From assembly GCA_964058805.1 (NCBI GenBank), contig CAXKVV010000801.1:1-34182 (forward strand): DNA of 34,182 nucleotides, in the 5' to 3' direction. This stretch comes from Schoenoplectus triqueter (Eukaryota > Streptophyta > Magnoliopsida > Poales > Cyperaceae). The notes under the pieces were generated by a model. It was given only the letters and a program-made list of their open reading frames with translations, was not told where the DNA came from and searched no databases. Each line of letters opens with the position of its first letter. Within the stretch, counting starts at the first letter, position 1. Below are positions 12,737-24,867 of this stretch, piece after piece. A program made the position numbers and the translations under genes.

Positions 12737-13076
12737 TGGAATTGACATCCACCATGATTGGCTATGACAACGAGCTGTCATTGTCTGTATGAATTATGAG
12801 ATTCACAAAATACATTATTTATTAACTAACTAATTTTGACCCGTTGAAATTGAAATGGACCGTTAAAATTTTATGGCAGCGAGCTAAAATGTAATTGACC
12901 CACAAAGTCAGCACTTATTTATATTTAGGTCCATGTAGCTTATCCGCATAGTACCTTCCATAGACCTTTGTTGGAAAGTCTGAAAAGGAAGCTGCTAGAG
13001 TCTATCTATAGTAGTAGAAAACTAGAATTAGACCCGGAAGTAGTATGCTAAGTTGCTAACTGTTCAAGAGCTCAAC

Positions 13077-13111
<35 letters not shown>

Positions 13112-13669
13112 TTGCGGCACGTTTTACTTTGCACATGAGCAACGTGCATGCATTATGCGTGATTTTGGATGGTTAAAAATGAAAATAAGTGAGATATGAA
13201 ATAAAAATATGCATCACATTTATAAAATTAATAAAATGCACTCTAATATTTTTTGATTTTCTAACAACAAAAGAAACACAGCCAGTTAGAGACTGTTTTG
13301 TCGTTTTTGAGAAAATGTGTTAATGATATATTAATTTTATTTCACAGAAACATCAATGATAATCTTAGAATAATTTATATTTTGAATATTTTTTATTTTA
13401 AGCACTTTCAAAGTACTAATTTGAATTTTTTAGCACTCTAAAATACTTTATTTTATTTTATTTTTACTCTAAACTACCAGTAGATGTCAGTTCTAAAAAT
13501 TGGGGTTATCAAAACTGATTCATACATTTGAAAGGTATTTATAACGTTTTTTTGTCAGAAATTTTATGTACGAGCTCTTATCGATATGTGCCTTAATAAT
13601 ATAAAATATACACACACATATATAATTATAGTTATAGTTATACTACCATTAATCTTGAATTATAAAATT
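12737..13669. other. Intergenic with a 31-T homopolymer
   Basis: No gene seen. A run of about 31 T at 13080-13110 could be the poly(A) tail of a minus-strand retroposed sequence. The DNA on its 3' side (13111 on) shows no SINE or LINE feature that I can recognise. Confidence 0.35.
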
Positions 13670-14800
13670 GACATAGGCGCTGAGGGAGCCCACATTTGTT
13701 GATAAAATTTATAATTCCTAAATAATATTAGAGTTTAGTTGCAAGTGTACGACCTCCATTCAGTACGCAAAGGATGTCGAACCACAATGATGGTGCAAAT
13801 TACTGGATTTGGCTTACTTTCGGTCTCTTGAGGTGCAAAACAAATAAATGGAAGGGGAGGGGTTTGTTTGGTTGAATTGGTTTTTGGTATTTTAAAAGAT
13901 AAAATAAAAAGCAATAAATATTTTTGGTTGATTTTTGTATTATTTGGATGAATGTTCCTATAATTTAGATCAATTTTCTTTTGAATCTGGTTCATACGAT
14001 CTGTATACTTACATACACAGCTCATATAAAACACATACGAGTTACAATTGTAAATCATAGGTTGCTCCTTTCATCGGTTGTGCGAATCCTAAAAGAACAA
14101 TTCCTAAATAGTAAGCCTCAGTGTTTACTTATTAGTTTGTTTGTTTAGTCGGTGATCAATTTCGAGTTATAAAGTTCACATAAATCTCAGTGTTCACTTA
14201 TTGGTTTAGATCCCTTAGTTTATGTGCTGATTTTCTGTAGATATGCTCGATCTCTCGATCTGAGCAGAATTTAGCCTCGCGGACATAACCCGATCGACAT
14301 TCTCGGGTCCTAGATCTGAGCGGAGTTTAACCTCTCGATTATCGTCTATTCTATTGTCAAGATCCTGATTAGGGGTTTACACTATACTTTAATTAGGATA
14401 AATTTTACGGTTAAATATTTTATTATTCCTAATTAAACCCCGTTCAGTGCTGATAATTTTAAATAATTTAAAGACTAATTGTTCATAGTTAGGTACTTTT
14501 AATTAATTACTCTAAAATTTTATAAGTTTTCATCTAGCCTAGACTTCAATGCTTTTGAGTCCGAGTATCGTTAGAAACCTAATCAATTCTCTCAAAATAT
14601 ATACCAATCTAAGATTTTGTTTGTAGTTTATGAATCTACGTAACTTAAGATTTCTAATCCTAAGCAGATTACTAATATAAATATCGGAATACAATCCAAG
14701 CACAATTCAATTCAATCACAAAAGTAATTCATAAAAATCAATAACAAATGAACAAATAAGTACGATTGAATGCAATAAGTTTTAAGTTTGCATGCCTGCT
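13670..14800. repeat. Probable non-coding fragment of an old retroelement
   Basis: Includes GCAAGTGTACGACC and GGATGTCGAACCACAATGA. These resemble recurrent non-coding repeat sequence found in many plant genomes, associated with gypsy/LARD-type internal regions. I recognise this by memory of the motif style, not by alignment. No intact ORF, LTR pair or target duplication was found. Confidence 0.3.
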
Positions 14801-15448
14801 ATTCTAGAATAACATTTACTCTTCCATGAAAGAGAGAAAAACATAAATTAAATTGATGAAATTCAGAAGAAAAAAAATCATAAAAGAAATAGAAGTTGCA
14901 GCCATTTTTTTATTTCTATTCATTTTGCTTTCTTCATTGGCCAAAGAAGAATCAAATATAACAAAAAAAATATAAAATGCAATGAAATTAAAAATGATTT
15001 AGAAAATTTAGTCTTGATTTTAGACACAAAAGATGTCAAAATATAGATATAAATGTATGACATAAAAATATTTTTGTACTTTGCGTTGTATCTTTTATTT
15101 TCGAATTCAAAGCATCAATCCAATTGTTCAAGTGTTTTCCATATTAAAATATGCTTAGAAATCAAATTATATATATATATATATATTTTTAAAAAAATCT
15201 TTTTTTAGGGATAGAAAATACACTGAGTTTATGATTTTCAATAGTAATGAATTTCTAACCCTAAAAAAATAGAAAAAATTCTAAAAATGTAAATTTTGGT
15301 CGAAGTATATTTTAATTTGAAGAATACTTTGAACAATTGGATAAATATTTTGAATTCAAGAATGAGAGATACAATGCGAAATATAAAAGATATTTTGTAC
15401 TCCATAACTAACGATAGCATAACTATATATTTGTGTGTGTGTGTGTGG
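14801..15448. other. AT-rich intergenic DNA
   Basis: No gene recognised. Contains a short (TA)n tract near 15170-15186 and a (TG)n tract at about 15432-15448 bordering the foldback element. Confidence 0.35.
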
Positions 15449-15830
15449 TTTATGGTGCCTTGTAAAGTAAAAAATCGTTATTACTTTGGGTGAGATTTTA
15501 TATTCTTAGATCTCAAATGGTCAATCTAAGTTACTCAATAATTTTTTCATGTCAAAATCTTATGGTATATTAAATTTTATGATTTTTTGAGTTTTCTAGT
15601 TATTTTTTAAATCAGTCTTGTTTAACACAAGAAAATGGGATATTTCAGGATTGTTTTTAAAAATAATTTAAAAAATAGATATAAAACTCAAAAAATCATG
15701 AAATTTAATATCCCATAAGATTTTGATATGAACAAATTATTGAGTAACTTAGATTGGCTATTTAAAACCTCAGGATATGAAATCCATCCCAAATCAGTAA
15801 TAATTTTTTGCTTTGCAAAGCACCGTAATG
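15449..15830. mobile_element. Foldback MITE-like element A
   Basis: Imperfect inverted repeat. The left arm (about 15449-15612) and right arm (about 15657-15830) pair over more than 130 bp. For example, CAATCTAAGTTACTCAATAA occurs on the plus strand at 15521 and on the minus strand of the right arm. Outer blocks GGTGCCTTGTAAAG and GGTGCTTTGCAAAG also pair. The spacer is about 45 bp. TG/TA microsatellites border it. No coding capacity. Confidence 0.65.
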
Positions 15831-16920
15831 CATCTATATACATACACACACATTCACAGATTGATATATATTTTTATTTTTTTGGGTAAAAGACTGAATT
15901 AGACAGCTGAATATGAATCTGGACTCTCTTTCAGTTAGATACTCCTACAAGATTAACAATGATAATTTTGAAAAAAAAATAACTGGAGGAAGAACAAGAA
16001 GATACTAGAATAAAAATATCGTAAGCCAAAAATAAAATATAATTAAATAATTAAATAGCCTTTAAACAGAATAAAATAATTAAATGAACTATTCAAAATT
16101 ATAAAATAATAGATAAACGATTAAATAAATAAAAAGCTAGACCCCGAACATCATTTATTTCCTTCTCTTTTTTGTTAGTACATGAGTGATAATACAACAG
16201 GAGGAATTGATCGAGCTCTGGCCAATTAGTATATAATTAATATATATTTTTAGTACTAAATCATAAAATTACTGACCAAGGCTCTGACCCGATCAATTAT
16301 TTGTTGTGCGGCGAGAAAACACTATATTTATTCTTACATTTGCACTTTGCTAGTTCTTTTTTTTTTAATCAAATTATCATTTGACAATCGTAGATCAATG
16401 ATGCTTCTCTAATATTTCTTATTCAAGTTTTAGTGAGGTGCTAATTAGTTTTTTGTTATAGTATTTAAGTAAAAGTATAGGAACTTTATTTTTATGTTTG
16501 TCAGTTAAGATTTTCCGTGCTAAATATGTTTTTTTTTCTTTTCTTCTTACTTTTTTTGTTTCATTTTTCCTTCATTTTATTTTATTTTTCTTTTTTTTCT
16601 TCCATTCGTTGTCATTGTTCTCATCATTATCACTATCAATATCATTATTTGGATTTTTGATCTCTATGATTTTGAATTGAATTTTATTTCTAATATACCC
16701 CAATTTATTTAGGATTTAAAGGTTTTGTTGTTGTTGTATTCAACAATATGATTTGTTTTTAATTTGTCATATTATGTACATATAATGTCTACACCTTATC
16801 TAAATATATAGTTCTCGTACAAAATTTAAATATAGTTGTAATGGGAATTGCAAGTTTAATGATGGAAGAAGCGTTGCGTCTTCCTGGAAAGGACAAGGGA
16901 GTTTACTTAAAGACTTGCAG
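15831..16920. other. Intergenic DNA upstream of the kinase gene
   Basis: AT-rich, with pyrimidine-rich stretches near 16525-16650. I recognise no exon or RNA gene. The last 150 bp or so is presumably the kinase promoter. Confidence 0.35.
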
Positions 16921-16926
16921 TTGACT
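16921..16926 (+). promoter_or_regulatory. W-box core upstream of the kinase gene
   Basis: TTGACT, the WRKY-binding W-box core, lies 83 bp before the predicted ATG at 17009, followed by a CT-rich stretch (16960-16976) that could be leader sequence. A single 6-mer is weak evidence, but it would fit a defence-responsive kinase. Confidence 0.3.
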
Positions 16927-17008
16927 ATTGTTCGGTCCTAATTTCGCCATGTAGAAGCAATTCTCTCCTCTTCTCCAATCAGCCAGCCCAAGTTAATTAT
17001 AGTGCAAA

Positions 17009-19715
17009 ATGTTGCGCTTAATTTTCCAAATATTTGTTAGCGTTATTGAGATCTTGGTGGTGCTGGCGGCCATCTTCGCGCACTGGGCGGAACAAAAGAA
17101 CCGACCACCGCCTGTGACCGTAACCGGTGAGTTTGCTTGTACTCTAGCTATTCCCAATTCTAAAATCTTATTTTTTTTCGTGCTTTAATTGATTTGAGGG
17201 GTAATAATGAAAATTGGAAGATGAAAGAGATGGTGACGAAGAAGAAGAACATGAAGGTCGGGAAACAGCATCTACTGATGCTCTTCAGTATCGGCTTCAT
17301 GATTTGAAGGTCGCCACAAATTCTTTCTCTGACCATAATCAACTAGGCAAAGGTGGTTTCGGCATTGTCTACAAGGTATCTTCTCTTCTCTCAACTCTCT
17401 CTCTCTCTCTCTCTCTACCGGACTCAGAATTGTTCAAATAAATTTTGGGTTTATGATTGATAGTTAAACAAAAACAATAGCTTGTAACATATAATAAATT
17501 TTGGGTTTATGATTGATAGTTAAACAAAAACAATAGCTTGTAACATATAATAAATTTTGGGTTTATGATTGATAGTTAACGAAATTATTTTCTATTTTGT
17601 GTCAAGAATGAAACAGTTACCAAAATAATATTTTTCATTTCGTTAAAGATATCTCAGTGTAAAATACACAAATTTTTATGTTTCATTTTATTTTATAGTA
17701 AACAAAACGGTTGATGAAATATTTTCTAAATTTATTTAAATAAATGGTTAACATTTTTTTTTCATTGTATTAACATAATGATTAACGAAACAGAGCATTT
17801 TTGTAGTCGTCACCCAAATTAGACACCTCTAGGCATCACAGGGACGCGCCCTACTTAATTTGTTTTTTCTTTTTACCATTTGACGTTTATAACAGTGTTG
17901 TGCATATTTTAGTATCATTTTTTTGAATATGTCATATGTCCATTGAAGTTTTCTATCCAACTAGAAAAAAGATCATCGCGATGAGTGCGAAAGAGAGTGA
18001 GCGGGTCAAGTGTTAGGTGAGGGAGAAGGCTGAACAGACTTACAGAGAATTTGTTACTTGGTTCAGAAATATCAGAAAGATTCAGATCAATCAAAATGTG
18101 TGGATGTGATTAAAATATAGCTGAAATCAATGGATAAGATTTGTGATTGTTTTTTTTGGCAATATAGCTAAATTAACGTCCAGATCTTTATATTGTTCTT
18201 AACTGTTTTCAACTGTAAAAGAGACCATTCAAGCTTTAGTATATATAGAGAGAATTGGGTGTTAATGAATCGGGTCGGATTTTGATCGGATATGAGTCAG
18301 GTCACATTATATTATTAATTTTTTTGTTCTGACTCGAAACTGATCCATTTAAATTCAGGTAAAAAAAAATCTTAACCCATATCCATCTGACCCATGTAAA
18401 ATAATTAAATATTAATTATTTTTATATGATTTTTAGCAATTAAAATTGATATAATTTCAGAGAAAAAATGCTTCAAAATTTGAGTTGAACTTGCTGTTAC
18501 ATATAAAAAGAATAGAAATAAAATAAAATTAATAGAAATAGAAATAGAAATAATAAAATAAAAATAATTAATAACATAATATGAATGAAGAGTTAGGTTA
18601 CGATGCTATGTGTAGTATGGATGATCCGTGTGCTACGAATTATTTTTTCATTTTTAATGTTTAAATGGTCGATCAGACCGTTCAAAATGATTTCATACCA
18701 AAATCTAGTTGTAGATCAAATTTCATATATTTTAGAATATTTTTACTATTTCTTTAGATAGTTAGAATATCACTCAATTTAATTATTATGAGCCATTCAA
18801 AACAAGTGATTTTTTAACTATCTTAAAAATAGTAAAAAAAAATCTAAAAATATAAATTTGTTCTACAACTAAATTTTCTTATGGAAAATAAAATTTGTGT
18901 TTATGATTGATAGTTAAACAAAAAGAATAAGTTGTAACATATATCTAGCTTTGTGGTACATACAATATTATTTTCAATATATCAAAAGAATATATCATAA
19001 AAGATGGATGTGTGGTAGAATTACCCTTAGAAAAAAAGAGGATGGTTTCTATTTCTTTAAAGAAGTTGGAATATCAATTATGGAGAGTTTTGTGTTTTCA
19101 ATGTGGTACGTGTTTTAATTAGGAATGAGTTGTTGATAACAAAATTAGTCAACAACTAAGATAACTGATGAGTCATGATCAAAATTAAAGAAATAAATAT
19201 TATAATATGTTATTTGCATGTTAGATGGGTTATGTATAAAATTCAATGCAATTTAAAGTTCAATTGATCATGCATTAAGCAAAAATTAAATACTTAGTTA
19301 TATCAGCAGTTAACTCGATAATAAAATAATATTCTAATAACACCAAATTTGACATACAATTCAACCTTCCCTTTTGCACTTGCACATGTTCCGTAACTCT
19401 TTTTTCTTTCTTGCCATAGGGTTTGTTAGGTGGGCAAACAGTTGCTATAAAGAAACTTCATGGGAGCTCGGCAGGATTAGATCTTGCAAACGAGGCTTCC
19501 TTGCTTTCTTCCTTAAAACATGAGAACCTAATAGAATTCTTGGGCTTTTGCTGCGAAGACGAACATCATATATTGGTCTACGAATATGCACCGAATGGAG
19601 ATCTCTACAATTACCTCACTGGTATGACATGTTTTTCTTTTTATGTAGGCTTGTCTTCTACTTGGTTGTTCTATTAGAAAAGGGTACTGAAAATCTGTCA
19701 ACATATATTTGGCAT

Positions 19716-19797
<82 letters not shown>

Positions 19798-22700
19798 CTG
19801 CTGCTAAATACCTAAAGAAAGGGATAATTTGTATGATTTAGGTGCCTACCTTTTATAAGAATTAATATCTATGTTCCATATTCTGTAGAACAATCAAATT
19901 ATGCATGGTTCTTGGCCACCCTCATAAATCCACAAATTTGTATTCCATACTTCAAATACTGAGGTCGAAAAATATCTGTTTAGTTGGTAAAAGAAGATTG
20001 AATAAGATAAGTTATATATTGTACACTATATGTGACAGATGAAATTAAGCGTCTGGCTCTTAGCTGGGAAACACGTTTCGGGATTATCAAAGGATTTGCC
20101 AGAGGCCTTTCATATCTCCACCATAATTCACAGAATGTGATCATCCATCGTGATCTGAAGCCAGCAAATGTATTGCTAGATGAGTACCACGGTGCTAAAA
20201 TTGCAGATTTTGGTCTTTCAAGAGCTTTTGATGGGAGCAAAACCCACAAGACTACCAAGCAGCTAGTGGGCACAATGTAAGTATTCAAGGAATAACCCAT
20301 GTGTTGTACTCAGGGTTCGAATGATCCTCTGACATTCATTAGTATAATTTTTTTTTAATATATAGTGAATTCTATTGATTATTATGTTAATATTTTCTAT
20401 TAGAAATTCTCAAATTCGTCATGCATATATATAAAAAAATTACATCTAAATAATTAAAAATAATAATTAAGAGTTCGAATAATACTCTTTAATGACACTC
20501 ATCACTTATATGATATAGATTCTATTAATATATAATAGTCTTCCTTTCTGAAAGGGAGAATTAAGGAAATCCTCTTGATTGTTGCTTTCTCCGGACTTTG
20601 GGGAAAACATGAGAAAAAGACTCGAATAGTACGATCCCTCCGTCACCCTAGAATGAAAGGGGGCGATCTCGTAGTTCTTGGTATGTGAAGATGTGTTTTT
20701 AGGTGCTCCATTTTCCCATTGAGGTTGAACTTAAACCTATATTCGAGAGATCTGTTCATACACTGATAAGGGATATATGGATTCTCGAGAAGAGAGAAGT
20801 TGTGGTGCCCCCTCCCCACCCCCCCCCCACCCCGGTGGACCGTATGGATCCCACAAGTGAATAGAAAATTAGATCAAGATTGGATCTCACCTGAGTCACC
20901 TCATCTACCCTCCCAAAGAGAAGTTTGATTTCAAGTTCCGATCCGATTCAAACAAAAAGAGTATATCATGTTAATGTGCCTTGGATGATTCACATCCCTA
21001 GGTCATGTGCTGATGAGCACATTGGACTATCGATGTGGCTGAGAGCTCTCACAGCCTAGGCACAACGACACAATTATCAGAGGCGTGCTCTACCACTGAG
21101 CTAATAGCCGGTCATATGGGTAGGAGCTTGCTATGCCAAAAGCGAAAAAAAGAGATCCTATAAAAACATCTTTTGAGTTATGAGTCAAACCTAGTCATTT
21201 TTCAAGAACAATACCTAAGGGTCCTGATACTACCAGCAATTTGAAGGAGATCTCTTGAAAAGTTTTTAGTGCTCGTTTCGGTCAACTCTCCATTAGTTTT
21301 CTTTGATTGAGTGGTATGTACTTCTATGGTGTCTGTTTTTCCAATTATGAAGCATGGCTAGGTGATCCTACTCATATTGGACCTAATGCTCGTGTAGTCT
21401 GACCAATAGTAGGTCAAGAAATATTGAATGGTGATGTCGAAGGGGGCTTTCGAAGAATACAAATAACCTCTTTTTTTTAAAAAAAAAATTGGTGAGCCTG
21501 GTGAATTATAACTTTATTGTACCGCAATTGATGCATTGATTTTTGCCTCAATAATGCTTTTTGTCAGTTGGTTTCATTATCATAAAACTACCCAAAATTG
21601 GCTTGGTTTCAAGATGTAGAATCTATGTTGAATCATCACTTAGCAGGATTATTAGGACTTCGGTCTCTTTCTTGGACGAGACATCAAATTCATGTATCTT
21701 TACTGATTAACAAATCTCTCGGCATTGATGCTAAAGAGATATCACTTCCTCATGAATTTCTTAAATCAAGATTTTTTAATTCAATTGTATCCAAATTTCA
21801 CGAGGGAGCAACTCCCTTTTTTTTTACCTTGAATTGGTCAAACGAGAAAAAAAATTACACCTGAATTGATCAATCTTGGAAAATTTCCATAAAACAACCA
21901 AAAATTTATGCAGTACAAGGAATAATGTTTTTGTTCATTTAAATAGTATATTTACTGTTCATACAAAATATTAAAATTACAACAATAACAAAACCTACAA
22001 TTTGATCTTCAAAAGTTATTTCAATATGAAGATCGTGTTCAATGGTTTAATTCGGCCGTTTGGACTTTTAAATAAAGATACCAAATCAAAATATGAGAGA
22101 TTTTGTTGTGAACTGGCCCATACACATTAATGATCTGAAATCTTAATTATGTTGACTTCTACAACTTAAGTAACAATGACCTGAGTTGGTGGACCTATCT
22201 AGTGTTGGGGCAAAGTCACAACTTAAGTCATCTCATTTTGAAGTTGCAGTTTATCTAGCTGGCTAAAATTTTGAACTTTTAGAGAAGCAAAAATAGAAAG
22301 GATGGCTTTGTTTTGTCTTCTGGCCACAATTTTGAATTCAGTAAGCTCTTTTAGGCAAATCTTATTGATGAGGATTTAATACATTAGGCTCGCAGATATA
22401 AAGATTTGTGATCTTGGTCGTTATTTTTCTTCTTTCAAGGTGGAAAAGGACTGAAGCTACAATTGTTATCTTGAATTTCGAAAAGGTTCTTAGTGTAGGG
22501 TCTTGCTAATCTTCAATTTGGTAGTGTTAGTCATTGATTATTAAAACTTCTTATCATCATCTGACACAATGAATTTTTGTCTTTCCCCCTCAATGTAGGG
22601 GATATATTGCCCCAGAATTATTTTTTAAGCAGCACTATTCCACCAGATCAGATGTTTACAGTTACGGTCAACTTGTTTTAGAAACTTTGGCTGGATGCAC

Positions 22701-23091
22701 AGTTCAGCGATATGCACAAGTTAATCAAGAGGCCCTTTCACATGTTGTAAGTGATTGCTTCCTGAGTGCTGTCAGATTTTTTTTTTTAATTTCAGTAGCT
22801 AATTTCTTTGGCTATGGTTGTTGATTTGGCTAGGTGTGGAAACAATGGAAGGAGAAGAGGCCATTGAGAGAAATTATCGATTCTTCTTTACATGATGGAT
22901 GTCCCCAAGAGCAACTAATGACTTGCATTATGGTGGGGCTACTTTGTGTCCAGCATGATCCGAAAAAGCGACCCGACATGGAGCTTGTGCTGGAAATGCT
23001 TAATAGCAATTGCCCTGTGCCAGCACCATCTTTTCCTGCTTTTTGGGAAGGTACTTCCTGGATGTGCTATATCCTTGTCACTATCATATAA
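17009..23091 (+). CDS. CRK/DUF26-like receptor kinase half without ectodomain
   Basis: Exons 17009-17126, 17221-17375, 19420-19621, 20039-20276, 22599-22746 and 22834-23050 join in frame with GT/AG borders. Residues 1-25 form a hydrophobic anchor ([19 protein letters not shown]) followed by a short acidic linker; there is no extracellular domain. The serine/threonine kinase spans about residues 75-345. It has a glycine loop [10 protein letters not shown] (82-91), Lys102 in [13 protein letters not shown] (195-202), DFG (215-217), APE (242-244), and the C-lobe arginine in KKRPDM. All catalytic residues are present, so an active RD kinase is expected. The overall style ([21 protein letters not shown]) fits the cysteine-rich (DUF26) receptor-kinase group, though I cannot name an orthologue. 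If the last exon is not spliced at 23050, the frame stops at 23089-23091 after 13 more codons. If spliced, it continues in frame into the SERK-like exons (see the fused model). Confidence 0.8.
17437..17580. repeat. 56-bp tandem array in kinase intron 2
   Basis: A 56-bp unit starting AATAAATTTTGGGTTTATGA occurs at 17437, 17493 and 17549 (the third copy is partial). Full copies look identical. A diverged fourth copy lies 1.3 kb away at about 18888-18943. The array sits just after the (CT)n tract (17394-17416) near the intron 5' end. Confidence 0.9.
18690..18885. mobile_element. Foldback MITE-like element C in kinase intron 2
   Basis: Inverted repeat with arms of about 70-80 bp. The plus-strand CTAGTTGTAGATCAAATTT (18703 on) pairs with TTTAGTTGTAGAACAAATTT read on the minus strand of the right arm (about 18877 downward). 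A TTTTTACTATTT block is also inverted. It lies between the 56-bp array and its outlying copy. Non-coding, and no target duplication defined. Confidence 0.5.
19719..19796. repeat. (TA)n microsatellite in kinase intron 3
   Basis: About 39 uninterrupted AT dinucleotides directly after the exon 3 region. Likely polymorphic in length. Confidence 0.95.
20541..21113 (-). pseudogene. trnI-GAU: Nuclear plastid insertion: trnI-GAU 5' exon and intron fragment
   Basis: Read on the minus strand from 21113, the sequence begins GGCTATTAGCTCAGTGGTAG, the 5' exon of plastid tRNA-Ile(GAU). It continues into that gene's group II intron: the GTGCCTAGGCTGTGAGAGCT block, AGAATCCATATATCCCTTAT, GGAGCACCTAAAAACACATC, and the GGGTGACGGAGGGATCGTAC block are all recognisable. 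Many C-to-T and G-to-A type changes and small indels show long residence in the nucleus, and the tRNA 3' exon is missing, so it is non-functional. It lies inside intron 4 of the kinase gene. Identification rests on recall of the conserved plastid rRNA-operon spacer. The 20541 boundary is approximate. Confidence 0.85.
21143..21870 (+). pseudogene. psaA: Nuclear plastid insertion: psaA fragment, decayed
   Basis: Fragment of the plastid gene for photosystem I P700 apoprotein A1, in sense orientation with the kinase intron. Recognisable translated blocks are [15 protein letters not shown] (about 21339-21383), [31 protein letters not shown] (about 21601-21660) and EGATPFF near 21803. Frameshifts, an A-tract interruption (about 21470-21490) and in-frame stops (for example TGA where the family has Trp, near 21400) make it a pseudogene. 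It abuts the oppositely oriented trnI fragment within about 30 bp, although the two loci are far apart in the plastid genome. The ends are approximate. Confidence 0.9.
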
Positions 23092-23977
23092 CAAAGAGAG
23101 CACTGTTTTTGTGTCTTATTTTTAGTCTTCCTTCACCGTGTATTGCATTTAGTGGTAACAAAATGTGTCCGCTCCTCTAGTTATAGCCATATATATCCTA
23201 GTAATGTTTTCTGGCTAATTTATCAGTACTAACCAAAATTTTCACCTAATACTTAAATGATTTTTTGCTCTTATAATTTGTTGAATTATCATCTTTTGAT
23301 TCTGTGTAAAACATGTATTAACCAATAATGTTATTTGAAACTGTGCAAAATGCTAATGTAAAAGTTCAAGAAAAAGAGAATTTGGTATAACATCTATGCT
23401 AGTGTTAAGGGTACATAGTTTGAAGTGCTCATGGCTCAGGATATCAAATGGTGAGGTAGAATGACTTGTGTCCATTACTGTACTAGGGGTAAAAATGGTC
23501 AGATTTATATGAGATGCAAATGGTAATATCAGTTCAGATCTTATACTGACATGAATATAATATCATATTTAAGCAATTAAGCATTGATACGGGGATATAG
23601 ACATGGATTAATTTGATATCCAGATATGGATTTTAAAGGCGGTGATATTATCTGTTGTTGAGCACAACTGAATTTGGTCTCTTCAGGCAGACTACTCCCT
23701 AATTATAATTTGATCTAGTATCTTTAACATTATGTGATATGAAAAATTGAGGAAAACAAAATTTTGTTTCCGCATGTTAACTGAACTTGTATTATTTTTT
23801 TTTTCTTTTGAGCAACCACATTTTACTGATAGCATATGTTCATTATGGATCTGAATATATGCTTATATACATACATATGTCTATGTATACATATTCTTAT
23901 TCGATCATTCATACTTGTTGCATATATACAACCATGAAACATTAAACCAATTTATATTTTAAGTGTATCAATCTCTG

Positions 23978-23979
<2 letters not shown>

Positions 23980-24014
<35 letters not shown>
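23980..24014. repeat. (TA)n microsatellite bordering foldback element B
   Basis: About 17 TA dinucleotides immediately left of the foldback element in the intron linking the two kinase halves. A second CT/TA tract (24424-24457) borders its right side. Confidence 0.9.
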
Positions 24015-24018
<4 letters not shown>

Positions 24019-24422
24019 AAACCTAGTGTGCTCCTAGGAGTATGAAGGCTCTCTGTGATCCTAACTAAAAAATATATTAAATAATTTTTGAATCTTGATT
24101 TATCACTTTCATTAAATTTTTCATATTGAAATCTTATGCGGTGCAAAAATTCAGGGTGTTTAAAGTTTTCTAAGTCACTCTTATCAATTTTTGAAAATCA
24201 ACTCTAAAAATAATATTAAAATATTTAATATTTGTATATTATTTTTAAAAATTAAAAAAAGTGACTTAAAAAACTCGAAACACTCTAAATTTTTGTACCC
24301 CATAAGATTTTAATATGAATAATTTAATGAGAGTAAGAAATTAAAATTTGGAGATCATTTAATATACTTTTTGAGTTAGGATTATGGAGAGATTTCATGC
24401 TCTTAGAAGCACACTAATTTTA

Positions 24423-24424
<2 letters not shown>
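24015..24424. mobile_element. Foldback MITE-like element B in the inter-kinase intron
   Basis: About 410 bp. The left end CTAGTGTGCTCCTAGGAG (24026 on) is matched on the minus strand by TTAGTGTGCTTCTAAGAG (about 24416 downward). Pairing continues through CCTAACTAAAAAATATATTA (left) and CATTAAATTTTTCATATTGA (left) over about 150 bp each side. It is non-coding. (TA)n sequence borders both ends, as in elements that insert into TA microsatellites. The inner arm sequence (AAAATCTTATGGGGTA) resembles element A (AAAATCTTATGGGATA), so the two may be distant relatives. Confidence 0.7.
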
Positions 24425-24456
<32 letters not shown>

Positions 24457-24867
24457 TCTGGAAATGACTATTCAGTTTGAGTTTGTGTTGTTAACCATGG
24501 TTCACCCATTTGCTCAAATTATGGATGTGAATCTATGAGTCATCTCTATTTACTCATAAAATAGAGAAAAGTTAGAGAGAGAAACTGCAAAGGATGCAAG
24601 GGAAAACTAAATATCCTGAAGAATTCAATAAAATAGCAAACCCATTATTAAATAAAAAAATTTAGTCCTATTTAGACATTGCTTATTAAAGTATGATCTG
24701 GAAACTTGAGTTTTTTCAATCTGAAAAACTATTTAAGTTCTATATTTTTCTGAAGTAGAAGTTCTATATTTTTCAGCTTTCTTCTGATGATTTACTAAAA
24801 ATTCATTGGAAAGTATTAATAAATCTTGAAGGTTACTGTGATTCAAGTACTTCTATTCAGCTGCAAG

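Noticed and set aside
19548..19796. 82-aa ORF ending in a Tyr-Ile repeat
   Set aside because: Out of frame with the kinase exon; the tail is the (TA)n microsatellite.
21082..21113. tRNA-Ile gene
   Set aside because: Only the 5' exon of plastid trnI-GAU followed by degraded intron; no 3' exon, so no functional tRNA.
21598..21864. Apparent psaA-like gene
   Set aside because: Only a fragment, with frameshifts and stops, next to plastid tRNA intron DNA: a nuclear plastid insertion, not a gene.
23100..24770. Searched for LRR or signal-peptide exons of a complete SERK gene
   Set aside because: No LxxLxLxxN-type coding sequence was found; the interval holds a foldback element, TA repeats and AT-rich intron-like DNA.
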